Shown here: piece by piece, positions 18,001-26,094 of the stretch
Position numbering within the stretch: the first letter of the stretch is position 1
Layout of the letters: every line of letters begins with the position of its first letter
The notes under the pieces: model-generated
Database searches by the model: none
What the model was told of the DNA's origin: nothing
The model's input: only the letters and a program-made list of their open reading frames with translations
Translations under genes and position numbers: made by a program
Source of the DNA: Kordia antarctica
GTDB taxonomy: Bacteria > Bacteroidota > Bacteroidia > Flavobacteriales > Flavobacteriaceae
Direction of reading: 5' to 3'
Assembly: GCF_009901525.1 (NCBI RefSeq)
Contig: NZ_CP019288.1
Location: 2,509,501-2,573,500 of the forward strand
DNA: 64,000 nt

Positions 18001-18721
18001 TTATACGCTGTATTTCAGATTTTAATTGCGTAAGGCTTTTATTTTCCTCCACCGCATTTTGTTCTTTTTCATAACTTTCTAATGCTATCGTTAACAAACT
18101 TGAGTCTCTAGATGATAATTCTTTGCTTACTACTTTCTTAGAAGAGGAAGTAATTGCTTTTCCTAAAATTGATGAAGGAATAATTATGGTTGCGTTCAAC
18201 GCTGTTTTAACAAAATCACTGCCATTAAGTCTTTTGAGCTCGTCATTAGTTTTTAGTGTTTGTACATATCCAATATGCAACGCTTTTAGAATGTAAGCTA
18301 AGGTTTCTTTTACATAAAAATCTTTTTGTGTTAGGTATTGGTAGATAAAATTGTCCCAAATAGCCTTAACAGCATCAGAACCTTTGTGCTTTATATAATC
18401 GTCCTTGCATAACGTCAATTCGATAGCTGACAAAGTTGTTTGATTTGAAATTGATTTTCCTACTTTCAGTAAACCACTAAAAACTCCTTTTTCTAATTCA
18501 TCTACAGTTTTAATAGATGTTGTTTGAAAACTTGAAGCTTCCACTAATAATACATGAAATTTTGTTTGCGTATTTGTGGCGGTAACCTGATCAAAAACAC
18601 CTTTTAGACTTTCATCTCTATGAATAAATTTGAGATTGGTACTTTTTGTTTCTGCTAAATTTGGATTTCTAAAACTTACAAACCTAAATAAGGTCTGTTT
18701 GTTATTGTTTTCTTCACTCAT
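15092..18721 (-). CDS. Very large (1209-residue) protein of unknown function
   Basis: No signal peptide is seen. The N-terminal ~260 residues are mixed and include a Ser/Lys-rich stretch. A coiled-coil-prone region follows (about 205-300, EKEQNAVEENKSLTQLKSE). The middle has a beta-rich part (about 380-520) and a second helical segment (about 590-690, many KSQEVxE-type heptads). Beyond it comes a motif block near 720-750 with GVYRWVDKK and YGKRAMFEFMIPEPA, which I associate with large uncharacterised proteins in other bacteria but cannot name. It has its own terminator and ~450 bp of upstream DNA, so it is probably a single-gene unit. A structural or particle-associated role is only a guess. 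Confidence 0.6.
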   Translation of the reverse strand: MSEENNNKQTLFRFVSFRNPNLAETKSTNLKFIHRDESLKGVFDQVTATNTQTKFHVLLVEASSFQTTSIKTVDELEKGVFSGLLKVGKSISNQTTLSAIELTLCKDDYIKHKGSDAVKAIWDNFIYQYLTQKDFYVKETLAYILKALHIGYVQTLKTNDELKRLNGSDFVKTALNATIIIPSSILGKAITSSSKKVVSKELSSRDSSLLTIALESYEKEQNAVEENKSLTQLKSEIQRIKNNYWANYENGLKVARSSYEKEHGENLRAYENQLSIIDELEESKAPEEEIKKAYELLATYEVPDFKFSYKEELNWDDIYGGLSEASLEYFLENFANAAQSIEKEVDLSKSEVKVADNNRLTIDANSFTFRHTTYDAVLSDINTQADVANTEVVNQANLPQDQYVNVGGVVVPISDSTTYTPHLSYILSAKKSGLFSSRGYVMLQVHVENSSWAVSNAIVSATTSTGVHTENISHIAVLNNKLNFPTFLRNNVQGISSLNIQVFFTNGREATLQLSTVAINVKYTGRLSLKPIGIEPIGGNPSEPIPTTGEHFGLKRLGVAEYMKVTQSVHAYVPGEVSNIENVMASELRHKSINELTRTEDTLTTTKSQEVEKISDTTKVNRAEMQTEVAKELDKQKSFQAHANFSYDTKVYKFDTGAAYASTNAQHISNRQAVTKSQEVTERAMERVQSKISEERISKIIQEVSLTNVHEYDNRGGLGETAERPKHITGVYRWVDKKMKNQIYNYGKRAMFEFMIPEPAKLHRLAIATAPNTLVAPVDPRKAPAPHKMSNATTATTSLLEYWAGIYGVQLTPKIPNSKQIIHNATGRPNTDNDFTEISSFQIPDNYIGKNASFRCRSSRNRGGGWQGSRYSRMTFPNLKGGTFEGSWRANVNFDESVSSLNVSGDTQFDVNGHNVDNYNVKVTINCEPSQEYINAWKLENFNAIIEAYQTALDAHNEEVANIEAEQAAKAADQKDVLGNFYRITESTIIKHNCIAYLLQNYLTELGQDFTDGDKMLNFRVNLGEDLDKYTAKAKFLEQAFEWTIMDYTFYPYFWADRKQWQEMYLSENTDTLFRSFLQAGMARVIVTVKPGFEEAVQYFLETGKVWLGGETPIIGDPLYMSITQEIQEPTGVPQGNYWITRIPTTLTILQAKSAGLWVTQALPIFPEAEPENCENPEQLETETSFTLDDVQMSSDDRSSTLPSNIVTP

Positions 18722-18904
18722 AAATTAAAAATTTAATTGTTTGTAATAATTAATATTCGTTCTTAAAAATTGGACATACTTGCCCTGTATCCAAATAAGT
18801 GATACTTACTCAGATTAAAATGCGGCTGTAATTTTTTAGGTACTAGGAGTGGGATTTTATTCTTACCGAATATAGAAATAATAACTGATATTTATGCAAA
18901 ATAT

Positions 18905-18935
18905 TTTGTAAGCGTAGCAAAAACTTTGTAAGCGT
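18905..18935 (-). promoter_or_regulatory. Direct repeat TTTGTAAGCGT, 20-bp spacing
   Basis: TTTGTAAGCGT occurs at 18905-18915 and 18925-18935. The 20-bp spacing puts the copies on the same face of the helix, typical of binding sites for a response regulator or two protomers. The pair lies ~185 bp upstream of the 1209-residue gene. The rest of 18722-19176 shows no gene. Confidence 0.4.
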
Positions 18936-19176
18936 TGAATTTTAGCTGAAATTTATATTATTTTCTGTTTTCGATAGCTCAAAAAAGATGCCAAACTGAC
19001 TTATCAATTTCATACTTCCCAATTTATATGTCAAAAAAAGTAAATAATTGTTACATAAAAATTATAATCTTTGAATTACTTCTGTAATTGCAGTAGTTTA
19101 TGATTAGAACCAAAATTTGTCTATATTGAAGCGTAAAGTATTAGAAATGTTGTTACTAATAATCAATTAATAAAAT

Positions 19177-19311
19177 ATGGACAAAAAAGATGAATTTTTA
19201 AGCAGTAAGGAAACAATGAAAAAATTAAAAATTTCTTCATGTGAATTAATGCACTTACGAGTAGAAGGAAAAATTAATTTTGTGAAAAAAGGGAATGCTT
19301 ATTTTTACTAA
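19177..19311 (+). CDS. Small excisionase-type helix-turn-helix protein
   Basis: ATG at 19177 opens a 44-residue protein: SSKETMKKLKISSCELMHLR, then VEGKINFVKKGNAYFY. This is the HTH_17/excisionase layout (helix, turn, recognition helix, then a short wing). Proteins like this serve as Xis directionality factors or small regulators in mobile islands. It ends 8 bp before the convergent end of the Dnd cluster, which may mark an island border. No integrase is in view. Confidence 0.5.
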   Translation: MDKKDEFLSSKETMKKLKISSCELMHLRVEGKINFVKKGNAYFY

Positions 19312-19318
19312 AAATAAA

Positions 19319-20668
19319 CTAATCTCCACTTTTCAATTTATTTAATTCTATCAACCTTTTATCATCTTGACTTCTTGGTGACCAAATAGCGATACTCATT
19401 TCCAATTCAAAGTATTTTTTACCTCTTTGATTGAATGAGTATTTATTAGTATTAGTAATATCGAGGTGCTTAATGTGTTTTAAATATTTTTCATAAAAGA
19501 TTTCATTAGCAACCTTATAACTCAATTCTCTTAATTTTTCTTCTTTAAGAAGAATTTCTACAAGTATATTCATTAGTGCTTGATAGCCAATTGTCGTATG
19601 AAGAATATTGGAAGGTTTATTATGTTCTTCAAAATCCCAAAGAAAAATTCCATCATCAATAAATGTATTTTTCACTTCATTGAAATAGAAAAACATTATA
19701 TCTGAAATACCTGAATCGTTATCATTTGCATAATACTTTCTAAATGGTAAAGGCTTTAAAGACCCTGAACTGCGGTCAAATAATTCTTTCCTTTTTTTAT
19801 ATCTATCATTTTCCGATTGACGTAAATTTTCAGATATTAGACCAACAATAGACTTAACCATTGTTGCTTGTGAGAGAGGAGGCGTATTATTTTTACTGTA
19901 AGAGCCACCGTAAAGTTTAATTCTTTTGTAAAAAGGAGAATTCTTATGACCATTTAAACTTAAAACAATTTCCAATGCAGTTTTTTGAGGTGTATCGTCT
20001 GTATCAAGTCCAAAAAGGCTATACACCAAACTTTGTGATACCCGTTTTTGAGTCCTATTAATTGTCGAAAATATCATTGCCTGATACTCTAAAGTTTTAT
20101 CTATAAAAAATGTCACTACTAATTCAATTTTAAGTAAATCATCTAATCTGCCTTGATAAAAGTTAAGTTTTTCTCTAAGATTTTGACTCTCCTTAATCCT
20201 TAAAGTTTTAATAAGTGTGTTTAAATCTGATTTTAGTCGTGTTATCGCTACTTCAATACCTCGTACTCTATGTTGACCATCAATGATAGAAATAAATACA
20301 TCTCCTTTATCTTTTTTTATTTCTTCAAATACTTTTTTGTCTATTATTACTTTTACTCTATCATCATTAACAATATATTCTTCAATAACTTCATCAGGAA
20401 TATGCAAAACGATATTTGTTGGAAAAGTTGCATCAGGATCATTAACTAAAAAATCAGCAATTTTTTGAACTCTTGAATTCTCAATGTTTCTCTGAATTTG
20501 TTTATTATAAATTGGTTCTTCTTGTTCATCATATCCTGTAATAAGTCTTTCAGTATATTTTGTGAACTTAAGAATATTTTCTATTGAGTAAACTCCAATT
20601 AAAAAGTCTTGTTTGTTTTGTCTTACGGGTATGGCATTAATAAGCCCTGAGTTCTCTATTGCTTCCAT
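19319..20668 (-). CDS. dndB: DGQHR-domain (DndB-like) protein
   Basis: This 449-residue protein carries the DGQHR motif at 130-134 (IIDGQHRVRG), defining the DndB/DGQHR family. In dnd systems DndB is a regulator of modification genes. Other DGQHR proteins occur in assorted defence islands. The protein also has RTQKRVSQSLVYSLFG, another family-conserved stretch. It is the last gene of the second Dnd module and overlaps the membrane-protein gene by 13 nt, which implies coupled translation. Its position at the operon end, not beside dndC, is unlike classical dndBCDE order. Confidence 0.8.
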   Translation of the reverse strand: MEAIENSGLINAIPVRQNKQDFLIGVYSIENILKFTKYTERLITGYDEQEEPIYNKQIQRNIENSRVQKIADFLVNDPDATFPTNIVLHIPDEVIEEYIVNDDRVKVIIDKKVFEEIKKDKGDVFISIIDGQHRVRGIEVAITRLKSDLNTLIKTLRIKESQNLREKLNFYQGRLDDLLKIELVVTFFIDKTLEYQAMIFSTINRTQKRVSQSLVYSLFGLDTDDTPQKTALEIVLSLNGHKNSPFYKRIKLYGGSYSKNNTPPLSQATMVKSIVGLISENLRQSENDRYKKRKELFDRSSGSLKPLPFRKYYANDNDSGISDIMFFYFNEVKNTFIDDGIFLWDFEEHNKPSNILHTTIGYQALMNILVEILLKEEKLRELSYKVANEIFYEKYLKHIKHLDITNTNKYSFNQRGKKYFELEMSIAIWSPRSQDDKRLIELNKLKSGD

Positions 20669-21123
20669 TTCTGACCTCCATGTTTTTCTTTACTTTCTTC
20701 TCTTATAATCTCATTGTATGTAGGATCTTCTTGATAATTATCCCACCATAATTTTAAGCCAATAAAAGACCCAAATAATGACAAAATTAATGGAACAACA
20801 AAATGCTTCTCTATTTTCAACCAAATTGTTGCTACTATTAAAACAATAAACAGTAAAATCAAACCAATTATCGAAACTAACTTTGATTTAAGCTCGTATT
20901 TATTATCTAACAAATCTATATTTCTAAAAATTGTATCAACACAACCAGCAAAATAAATCGAAATATAAAAAGTAGTTAAATTTATAGGAATTTCATCAAT
21001 TTGAATCGGTTCGCCCAATAATAAGGAAAGTAATACAGGTAACCATATTCCTGCTGTTCCTATTATAACAACGGCAATCCAAAAGTATTTAGTTTTCAGT
21101 AAGCTAAAATTAAATAATTTCAT
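20656..21123 (-). CDS. Four-helix membrane protein inside the Dnd cluster
   Basis: The 155-residue protein has hydrophobic segments near 14-35, 46-62, 82-103 and 108-124, then a charged, hydrophilic tail with EEDPTYNEI-like composition and KHGGQKW. The start codon follows the stop of the DndE-ATPase gene without a gap (TAA then ATG), and its end overlaps dndB. It is therefore an integral member of the operon. No classical Dnd gene is a membrane protein. In defence islands such proteins are often membrane-disrupting effectors or anchors (inference). Confidence 0.6.
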   Translation of the reverse strand: MKLFNFSLLKTKYFWIAVVIIGTAGIWLPVLLSLLLGEPIQIDEIPINLTTFYISIYFAGCVDTIFRNIDLLDNKYELKSKLVSIIGLILLFIVLIVATIWLKIEKHFVVPLILSLFGSFIGLKLWWDNYQEDPTYNEIIREESKEKHGGQKWKQ

Positions 21124-22677
21124 TTATTTAGTATTAAAAATATCGCCAAACTCAAACTCTTTAATGTTTGTAATTGCCTGTCGAGGGTTTATGGATTCCA
21201 TAGAGCGATTAATTTTTGTTCTTTGTTTTTCTCCAGCACCTAAAAATTTACTAATCGACTTCCAATTATTTCCATCTTTTATAGACATTAAAAATGCAGA
21301 TTGACACATTGAAGAAAAATCGAATGTTGGCTGATTAAATTCTTCTATCCCTTGTGAAACTAACATTACAGCAACTCCTTGTGAACGTATTTCTCTTAAT
21401 AATTTTTCAAGTATCTCTTGCGATTTTTTTTCTTTAAATACGTTATGCGCTTCATCAATCAATAAAATATAACGTAACCCACTATAATCATCCTCTATTG
21501 GAGTTTTATCCATATTCATAAATGTATTATACAAGTAGTAAATTACAAGAAACGTAGCTGTAAAACGAACTTCTTTACTCAAATCCCCTGAAAGGCTTAA
21601 ATAGTAATTTGAATTTATAAAATCTCCATGTTTATCATTATCAAAAAGTTCAATCTCTGTCAATCCAATTAATATTTGCGTCAATGAAGTTGGTTTGTCT
21701 CCTGCTAATTCATATACATTTTCCAATACTTCTTTTAGTGTAGGATAAGATCCATCTTTTCTACTTTCAAAAGCATTAATTGTAGCATCTTTTAAATATT
21801 GCTTTTGAACATTTCCTAAATTAGCATATTTGGTAATTATATCTACAAACCTTCCAATCCCTACAATTTTATTTTTTTCATTAATATTGTCTATGAATGA
21901 AAGTGGGTTAACAGGAAAAGAGTTTTGTGGTGTATCTATTAATTTTGCATTGGTCGTTTTAAAAAAGCTTTTGAAATCAGGGCTAGATTTATCGCTTTCA
22001 TTCAATCCTTTAAAATCAAGGTATAAAAAATTAACTTTCCCTTTTGTTTCTTGAACAATACGTTCTAATATTTTTCTTGAAAAATATGACTTTCCAGTAC
22101 CGGAATTTCCAGCTACTGCAATATGACAATTACCGTATATTGAAGTATTATTAGGTGTAAAATAGATGTTTTCTTTCTTCTCAGTTTCTCCAACTAAAAT
22201 TTTTATGGGTTTACTATAACTTTCTTTTTCGTTTAAAGAAGAATTATTGTTTTTTATAAATTCAAATGAGTTTTCTCCCTCATTCATAGAATCAATTCCT
22301 ATTTCTATATTATCTAATAGAAACTCAATCCCTGAAAAATTCTGATTATCTTCAAAAAACTTACTTATGAGTTCTAGCCCTTGATCAATATGCATTTTTA
22401 AATACTTTCTGATGTTAGTATCGTCTTTCTGTATTTGGTAGCGCTGGCAAATTAAGGCTATGTAATAATCTCTATAATTACCAAACAAAGTGTGATCTTT
22501 ATACTCTTTACCACCAATAGCCTGTAAATCTTTATCTAAATCTAAACTATACCCTTTACTTAAAGAATATGCTAAGGCAATACGAGATATATGGTTTTCA
22601 GAACCCAGACCAATCCTATGTGTTAAGGATTTTACTAATGGCTCATTTTCGGGCGATGTACTAATGTTAAACTGCAT
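21124..22677 (-). CDS. DndE domain fused to a HerA/FtsK-like ATPase
   Basis: The start is taken at 22677 (MQFNISTSPEN), inside the 3' end of dndD, giving 517 residues. Residues 1-132 are a full DndE: ISTSPEN, SRIALAYSLS, GGKEYKD and LKMHIDQGLEL align along the whole length with the stand-alone DndE at 25696-26094. The rest is a P-loop ATPase of the HerA/FtsK/VirD4 type, with Walker A GNSGTGKS (190-197), Walker B RYILLIDEAHNVF and the downstream motif VAVMLVSQGIEEF. DndE binds nicked or modified DNA, and HerA-type ATPases pump DNA, so the fusion could link recognition to translocation. In classical systems the HerA-like subunit is DndH, encoded separately. Confidence 0.8.
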   Translation of the reverse strand: MQFNISTSPENEPLVKSLTHRIGLGSENHISRIALAYSLSKGYSLDLDKDLQAIGGKEYKDHTLFGNYRDYYIALICQRYQIQKDDTNIRKYLKMHIDQGLELISKFFEDNQNFSGIEFLLDNIEIGIDSMNEGENSFEFIKNNNSSLNEKESYSKPIKILVGETEKKENIYFTPNNTSIYGNCHIAVAGNSGTGKSYFSRKILERIVQETKGKVNFLYLDFKGLNESDKSSPDFKSFFKTTNAKLIDTPQNSFPVNPLSFIDNINEKNKIVGIGRFVDIITKYANLGNVQKQYLKDATINAFESRKDGSYPTLKEVLENVYELAGDKPTSLTQILIGLTEIELFDNDKHGDFINSNYYLSLSGDLSKEVRFTATFLVIYYLYNTFMNMDKTPIEDDYSGLRYILLIDEAHNVFKEKKSQEILEKLLREIRSQGVAVMLVSQGIEEFNQPTFDFSSMCQSAFLMSIKDGNNWKSISKFLGAGEKQRTKINRSMESINPRQAITNIKEFEFGDIFNTK

Positions 22678-24781
22678 CTTGATAATCTTTTTCAAATACA
22701 TCAAACAACTCTTCTTTATTCTCTACTTGTTCAAAAGTAGACTGTTCGTTATCTGTGTTTTTTATTAGGAATGTTTTACTAATACTAGGTAAAAGAACTT
22801 TAAACTCGTCACGTGTCATTTCCTTTTTTAATAATGGAAAGATGATTACTTGATTTGAAACTTCTGGATAAAAATGTTTAACAATACTATTAGAATGGTC
22901 AATATCAAATTTCTGCATAGGAGAATCAATAAATACTGGAAAATCAATATTAGATTCATCAACTAGACCTTTTAACAAAGCTGTTGCATACATTTGTTGT
23001 TCTCCTTTTGAAAGAGAATCTTTATTGATTTCCTTTCCTCTTGCATCTATTAGATTAATTTCGATATCATCTCCAAGTATTTCTATTTGAACATCGCTAA
23101 TAAAACTTTTCTTATGTAATAAAACATCTAAGCCCTCTTTTATTCTTCTTGATAAACTATGCTTTTTCTCAATCTTGAAATCAGCGATAAACTTTTTAAG
23201 ATATTTAATAGATTTTTCTACTTCTTCACTAATCTCCTGCTTGCTTTTAGAAACTTTTAATTTATCTGATATTCTTTTTATTTCCTTTTTAGATTGAATT
23301 TTTGTTTCATTATTTGTTGAAATTTCTTGTTCTAAAACACCAACATTTCTTAGAATATCATCATACTCTTTTTCTAATTGAGATTTTCGTTCTCTATCAG
23401 CTTTAACAAGTGGGTTTTCTGACTTTTCTTCTGCAAGCTTAATCTTTTTATTGATATCATTTAATTCATTCTTAGACCTTAAATAATCAGAATTTATACG
23501 ATTAAATGTTTCCTTGAATGAAAGTCTAATATTGTTTGTGAATTTATTTAATTCGGCTTTTTCTGTTTCAGATAAATTATGTATTACTTCGTCTTGAACA
23601 TTTGGATTAGCATTTTTTCTCGAATTTCCTCCTCCAAGATGTTTAGATATTAACTCTTTTAAGTTATTAATGTAGTATTCTTGGACTTTATAATTTATTA
23701 CAAGATTATCTGGGTGTGGAATTTTTATCAAGTCATTAATAATATTGTCTGCTACTTGCTCTGCTCTATCGTCATTGAATTTTTCACTTATAATATCCCT
23801 TTCTAAAATTACTTGCTCTAAGACTTCAGTTAACAAATTACCTGCAATAGCAAATGGTATTATCTCGTAGTGATTTTTAAGTTCGGTATTTAAAATTGCT
23901 ACTTGCTTTTCTAAATCTTCTTTTCTATCTATTAATTTATTTAATTCATCAACTGTTATTACACTACCTTGTTTTATTAGTTTCTCTTGAAGTTTACTAA
24001 TCTCATATTTTAAAGCTAAAGCATCTTCATTCAAACTTTCAATTCTCTCTTGAACTTCTTTAATCCTGTCATCAGCTATTTCCGCTTCAGTTTTAAGTCT
24101 TTTTAATTCAGATTTTTCCTTAGCATTAGCAGTTTCAGATTTTAGCTTATCCAAATATTGATCCAAGTCATCTTTAAGATTTTGGTATTGATTAATACCT
24201 AAGACCTCAGAAAATGCTCTACTCAATTCTTGCCTCTGTTCTCCTGTATGTATCTCGGCTAAGGAAACTATTTTTTCAGCATCAAAAAAGAAAAATTTAG
24301 CAATCTCCTTTGGCATAATAAAATCACGTATAAAATGCTCTGCACCTACATCTTTTACTAGCTCACTTTCGGAACCATCTATTAAAATCTCTAAATTTTC
24401 TTCCTTGTTACCCTCTGTATAATAGGTTCTTGTTATTTTTAATTCATTACAAGTAACATCGGGAATTGTTGTGATCCTAGAAAATATTACCGAAACAGAG
24501 AATTTAGTTTTACCTTCAAATTCTGCTTGTCTATTGAGGCTACTTTTTATGTATTGTCGATAATTTCCGTTATTCTCAATTTCTTTTTTATAGATATCAT
24601 CAACGTCACTCATTTGTCGTCCATATAGACACCAAACTAAAGACATTAGAAAGGTAGTTTTTCCAAAACCATTTTTACCACTAACAATAATAATATTTTC
24701 ATCATCTGTTACAGATAAATCTATAAGATTTTTACCTTTGTAGATTCTAAAATTATTTAGTTGAATAGATTTTATAATCAT
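22667..24781 (-). CDS. dndD: DndD, second copy (SMC-like ATPase)
   Basis: This 704-residue DndD begins with a Rad50/SMC-type P-loop (SGKNGFGKTT near 35-44) after LNNFRIYKGKN. It has long coiled coils (about 200-310 and 430-540), the ABC-type signature LSKGEQQMYATALLKG, and FPVFIDSPMQKFD as Walker B. It contributes the nicking/ATPase step that lets sulphur be inserted into DNA. The start overlaps the stop of the dndC fragment (TAATG), and the DndE-ATPase start overlaps its own end by 11 nt. It is clearly a diverged paralogue of the dndD at 26087-28153. Confidence 0.85.
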   Translation of the reverse strand: MIIKSIQLNNFRIYKGKNLIDLSVTDDENIIIVSGKNGFGKTTFLMSLVWCLYGRQMSDVDDIYKKEIENNGNYRQYIKSSLNRQAEFEGKTKFSVSVIFSRITTIPDVTCNELKITRTYYTEGNKEENLEILIDGSESELVKDVGAEHFIRDFIMPKEIAKFFFFDAEKIVSLAEIHTGEQRQELSRAFSEVLGINQYQNLKDDLDQYLDKLKSETANAKEKSELKRLKTEAEIADDRIKEVQERIESLNEDALALKYEISKLQEKLIKQGSVITVDELNKLIDRKEDLEKQVAILNTELKNHYEIIPFAIAGNLLTEVLEQVILERDIISEKFNDDRAEQVADNIINDLIKIPHPDNLVINYKVQEYYINNLKELISKHLGGGNSRKNANPNVQDEVIHNLSETEKAELNKFTNNIRLSFKETFNRINSDYLRSKNELNDINKKIKLAEEKSENPLVKADRERKSQLEKEYDDILRNVGVLEQEISTNNETKIQSKKEIKRISDKLKVSKSKQEISEEVEKSIKYLKKFIADFKIEKKHSLSRRIKEGLDVLLHKKSFISDVQIEILGDDIEINLIDARGKEINKDSLSKGEQQMYATALLKGLVDESNIDFPVFIDSPMQKFDIDHSNSIVKHFYPEVSNQVIIFPLLKKEMTRDEFKVLLPSISKTFLIKNTDNEQSTFEQVENKEELFDVFEKDYQDAV

Positions 24782-25470
24782 TATGCTGAAATAAATTGTT
24801 TGTATCTATTTTCAATATCTTCCATAAGACCTCTTCTTTTCATCATAATGGTTTTTGATTTCTCAAGCTTTAGTAAATCTTGAATCAAGTTAAACTGATT
24901 CTTATCATTTTCACAAGCGGATAATAAGATTTCTTCTTCTTTTTTGATAAGTCCATTATGTTTTTTCATATCAAGATTTTTATTAAATACTATATTATAA
25001 ATATCCGAGATTTTAATATAAGTCTCTGTATCAATTTACCTTTATTACTATTAGTTGTTGATTAATTCTACATCAATTCCAAATCACGAACATTTTTTTG
25101 TCATCAAAAATCTTCTCTTATATTTCTGCCCTATGTTTAAATTTCACAAAACCCAATTAGGAATTGCAGAAAGTATTTCATTTTTGCGGTAATCAGATAT
25201 ATTTTCTGGATTATTCTCTTGTTCTTTAATCCAATTTCTTACATTTATTAATGGGATTAACCATTCCTCTCCATTTTCAATTTGGACAAATATTCATTTG
25301 TCTTTTCTTACTCCCGTAAACGTCCAACAACCAATCTACTTTGCCCACAAGATTTATGCTCTTTACTAGATACCATTGTTGGGCATTCGCAATCATAAGC
25401 ACTAGCCTCTAATAAATATTAAAGAATTGTTTTTTTATTCCCCGAGGAGATTCAATATTTATTCAATAAT
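24781..25470 (-). pseudogene. Decayed 3' half of a second dndC
   Basis: The last 62 codons (24781-24969) are open and match the C terminus of DndC at 28143 (ILLSACENDKNQFNLIQDLL, then IENRYKQF). Upstream, readable fragments continue: SSKEHKSCGQSR (25336-25374), which after a frameshift continues GCWTFTGVRKDK and hits a stop. EASAYDCECPTM lies near 25380-25412 with a TAA just before it. These match VNKEHSSCGQSRFGCWTC of the intact DndC. The PP-loop half is missing. The fragment therefore cannot make an active sulphur-transfer enzyme, though its last 62 codons could still be translated and are coupled to dndD2. Confidence 0.85.
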
Positions 25471-25695
25471 ATAATTTGTCTTTTTCATCTTAAAATATAG
25501 GAAATTTCATATTGTTTGGGAATTTACAATATTCTAGTCTAATGTAAAACATAATGTAAATGAAAAATTTTAAAAAATCATATAGAAAATTAGTCTGCTT
25601 TTATTTTAGAACTAATATAGGTCTTTCATTCCTGCAATAATAGTAAATTCTTACATAATATATACTATCGTTACTGAAATCACGATAATTTAGAT

Positions 25696-26094
25696 TTATG
25701 AATCCATATCTATTAAACCTATTTTAATTTTATCTACTAAAAAATCAAACCCATCAAATTTCGGGTTTTCTTTTAATTCTTTATCTAATAATTCTAAGCC
25801 TTCATCAATATGAAGTTTTATATATTTTGGTATACTTTTGTCTGTTTTGTAGAGTCCATAATGTGTACAGATTAAACCAAAGTAAATGTTTTCATAATCC
25901 CCTAAAAGAACAGATTTCGAATATTCTTTTCCACCAGAATCTTTTACATCTTTCAAATCCAATTTTCTATCTTGAGACAAGGAGTATGTAAGTGCTATTC
26001 TTGCGATTACATTCTCTTTTCCCAAATTTAATTTTCGTGAGAGCTGAGCTACAACTTCTCTATTTTCTTTACTTGTGCTTATTTGCTTAAACAT
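25696..26094 (-). CDS. dndE: DndE, stand-alone
   Basis: The 132-residue protein is the full DndE family: ISTSKENREVVAQLSRKLNL, RIALTYSLS, GGKEYSKSVLLGDY and IKLHIDEGLELLD. DndE is a small basic tetrameric protein that binds nicked DNA and completes the phosphorothioation complex. Its start overlaps the end of dndD by 8 nt. It is clearly paralogous to the N-terminal domain of the ATPase fusion at 21124-22677. Confidence 0.85.
   Translation of the reverse strand: MFKQISTSKENREVVAQLSRKLNLGKENVIARIALTYSLSQDRKLDLKDVKDSGGKEYSKSVLLGDYENIYFGLICTHYGLYKTDKSIPKYIKLHIDEGLELLDKELKENPKFDGFDFLVDKIKIGLIDMDS

Noticed and set aside
22678-22704. Upstream start (MMYLKKIIK) for the DndE-ATPase
   Set aside because: The DndE alignment begins at MQFNISTS, matching MFKQISTS of the stand-alone DndE. 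The longer start adds residues without homology.
24781-24969. Independent small gene of 62 codons
   Set aside because: Its sequence is the C terminus of DndC and homologous fragments continue upstream, so it is a remnant, although it may still be translated.
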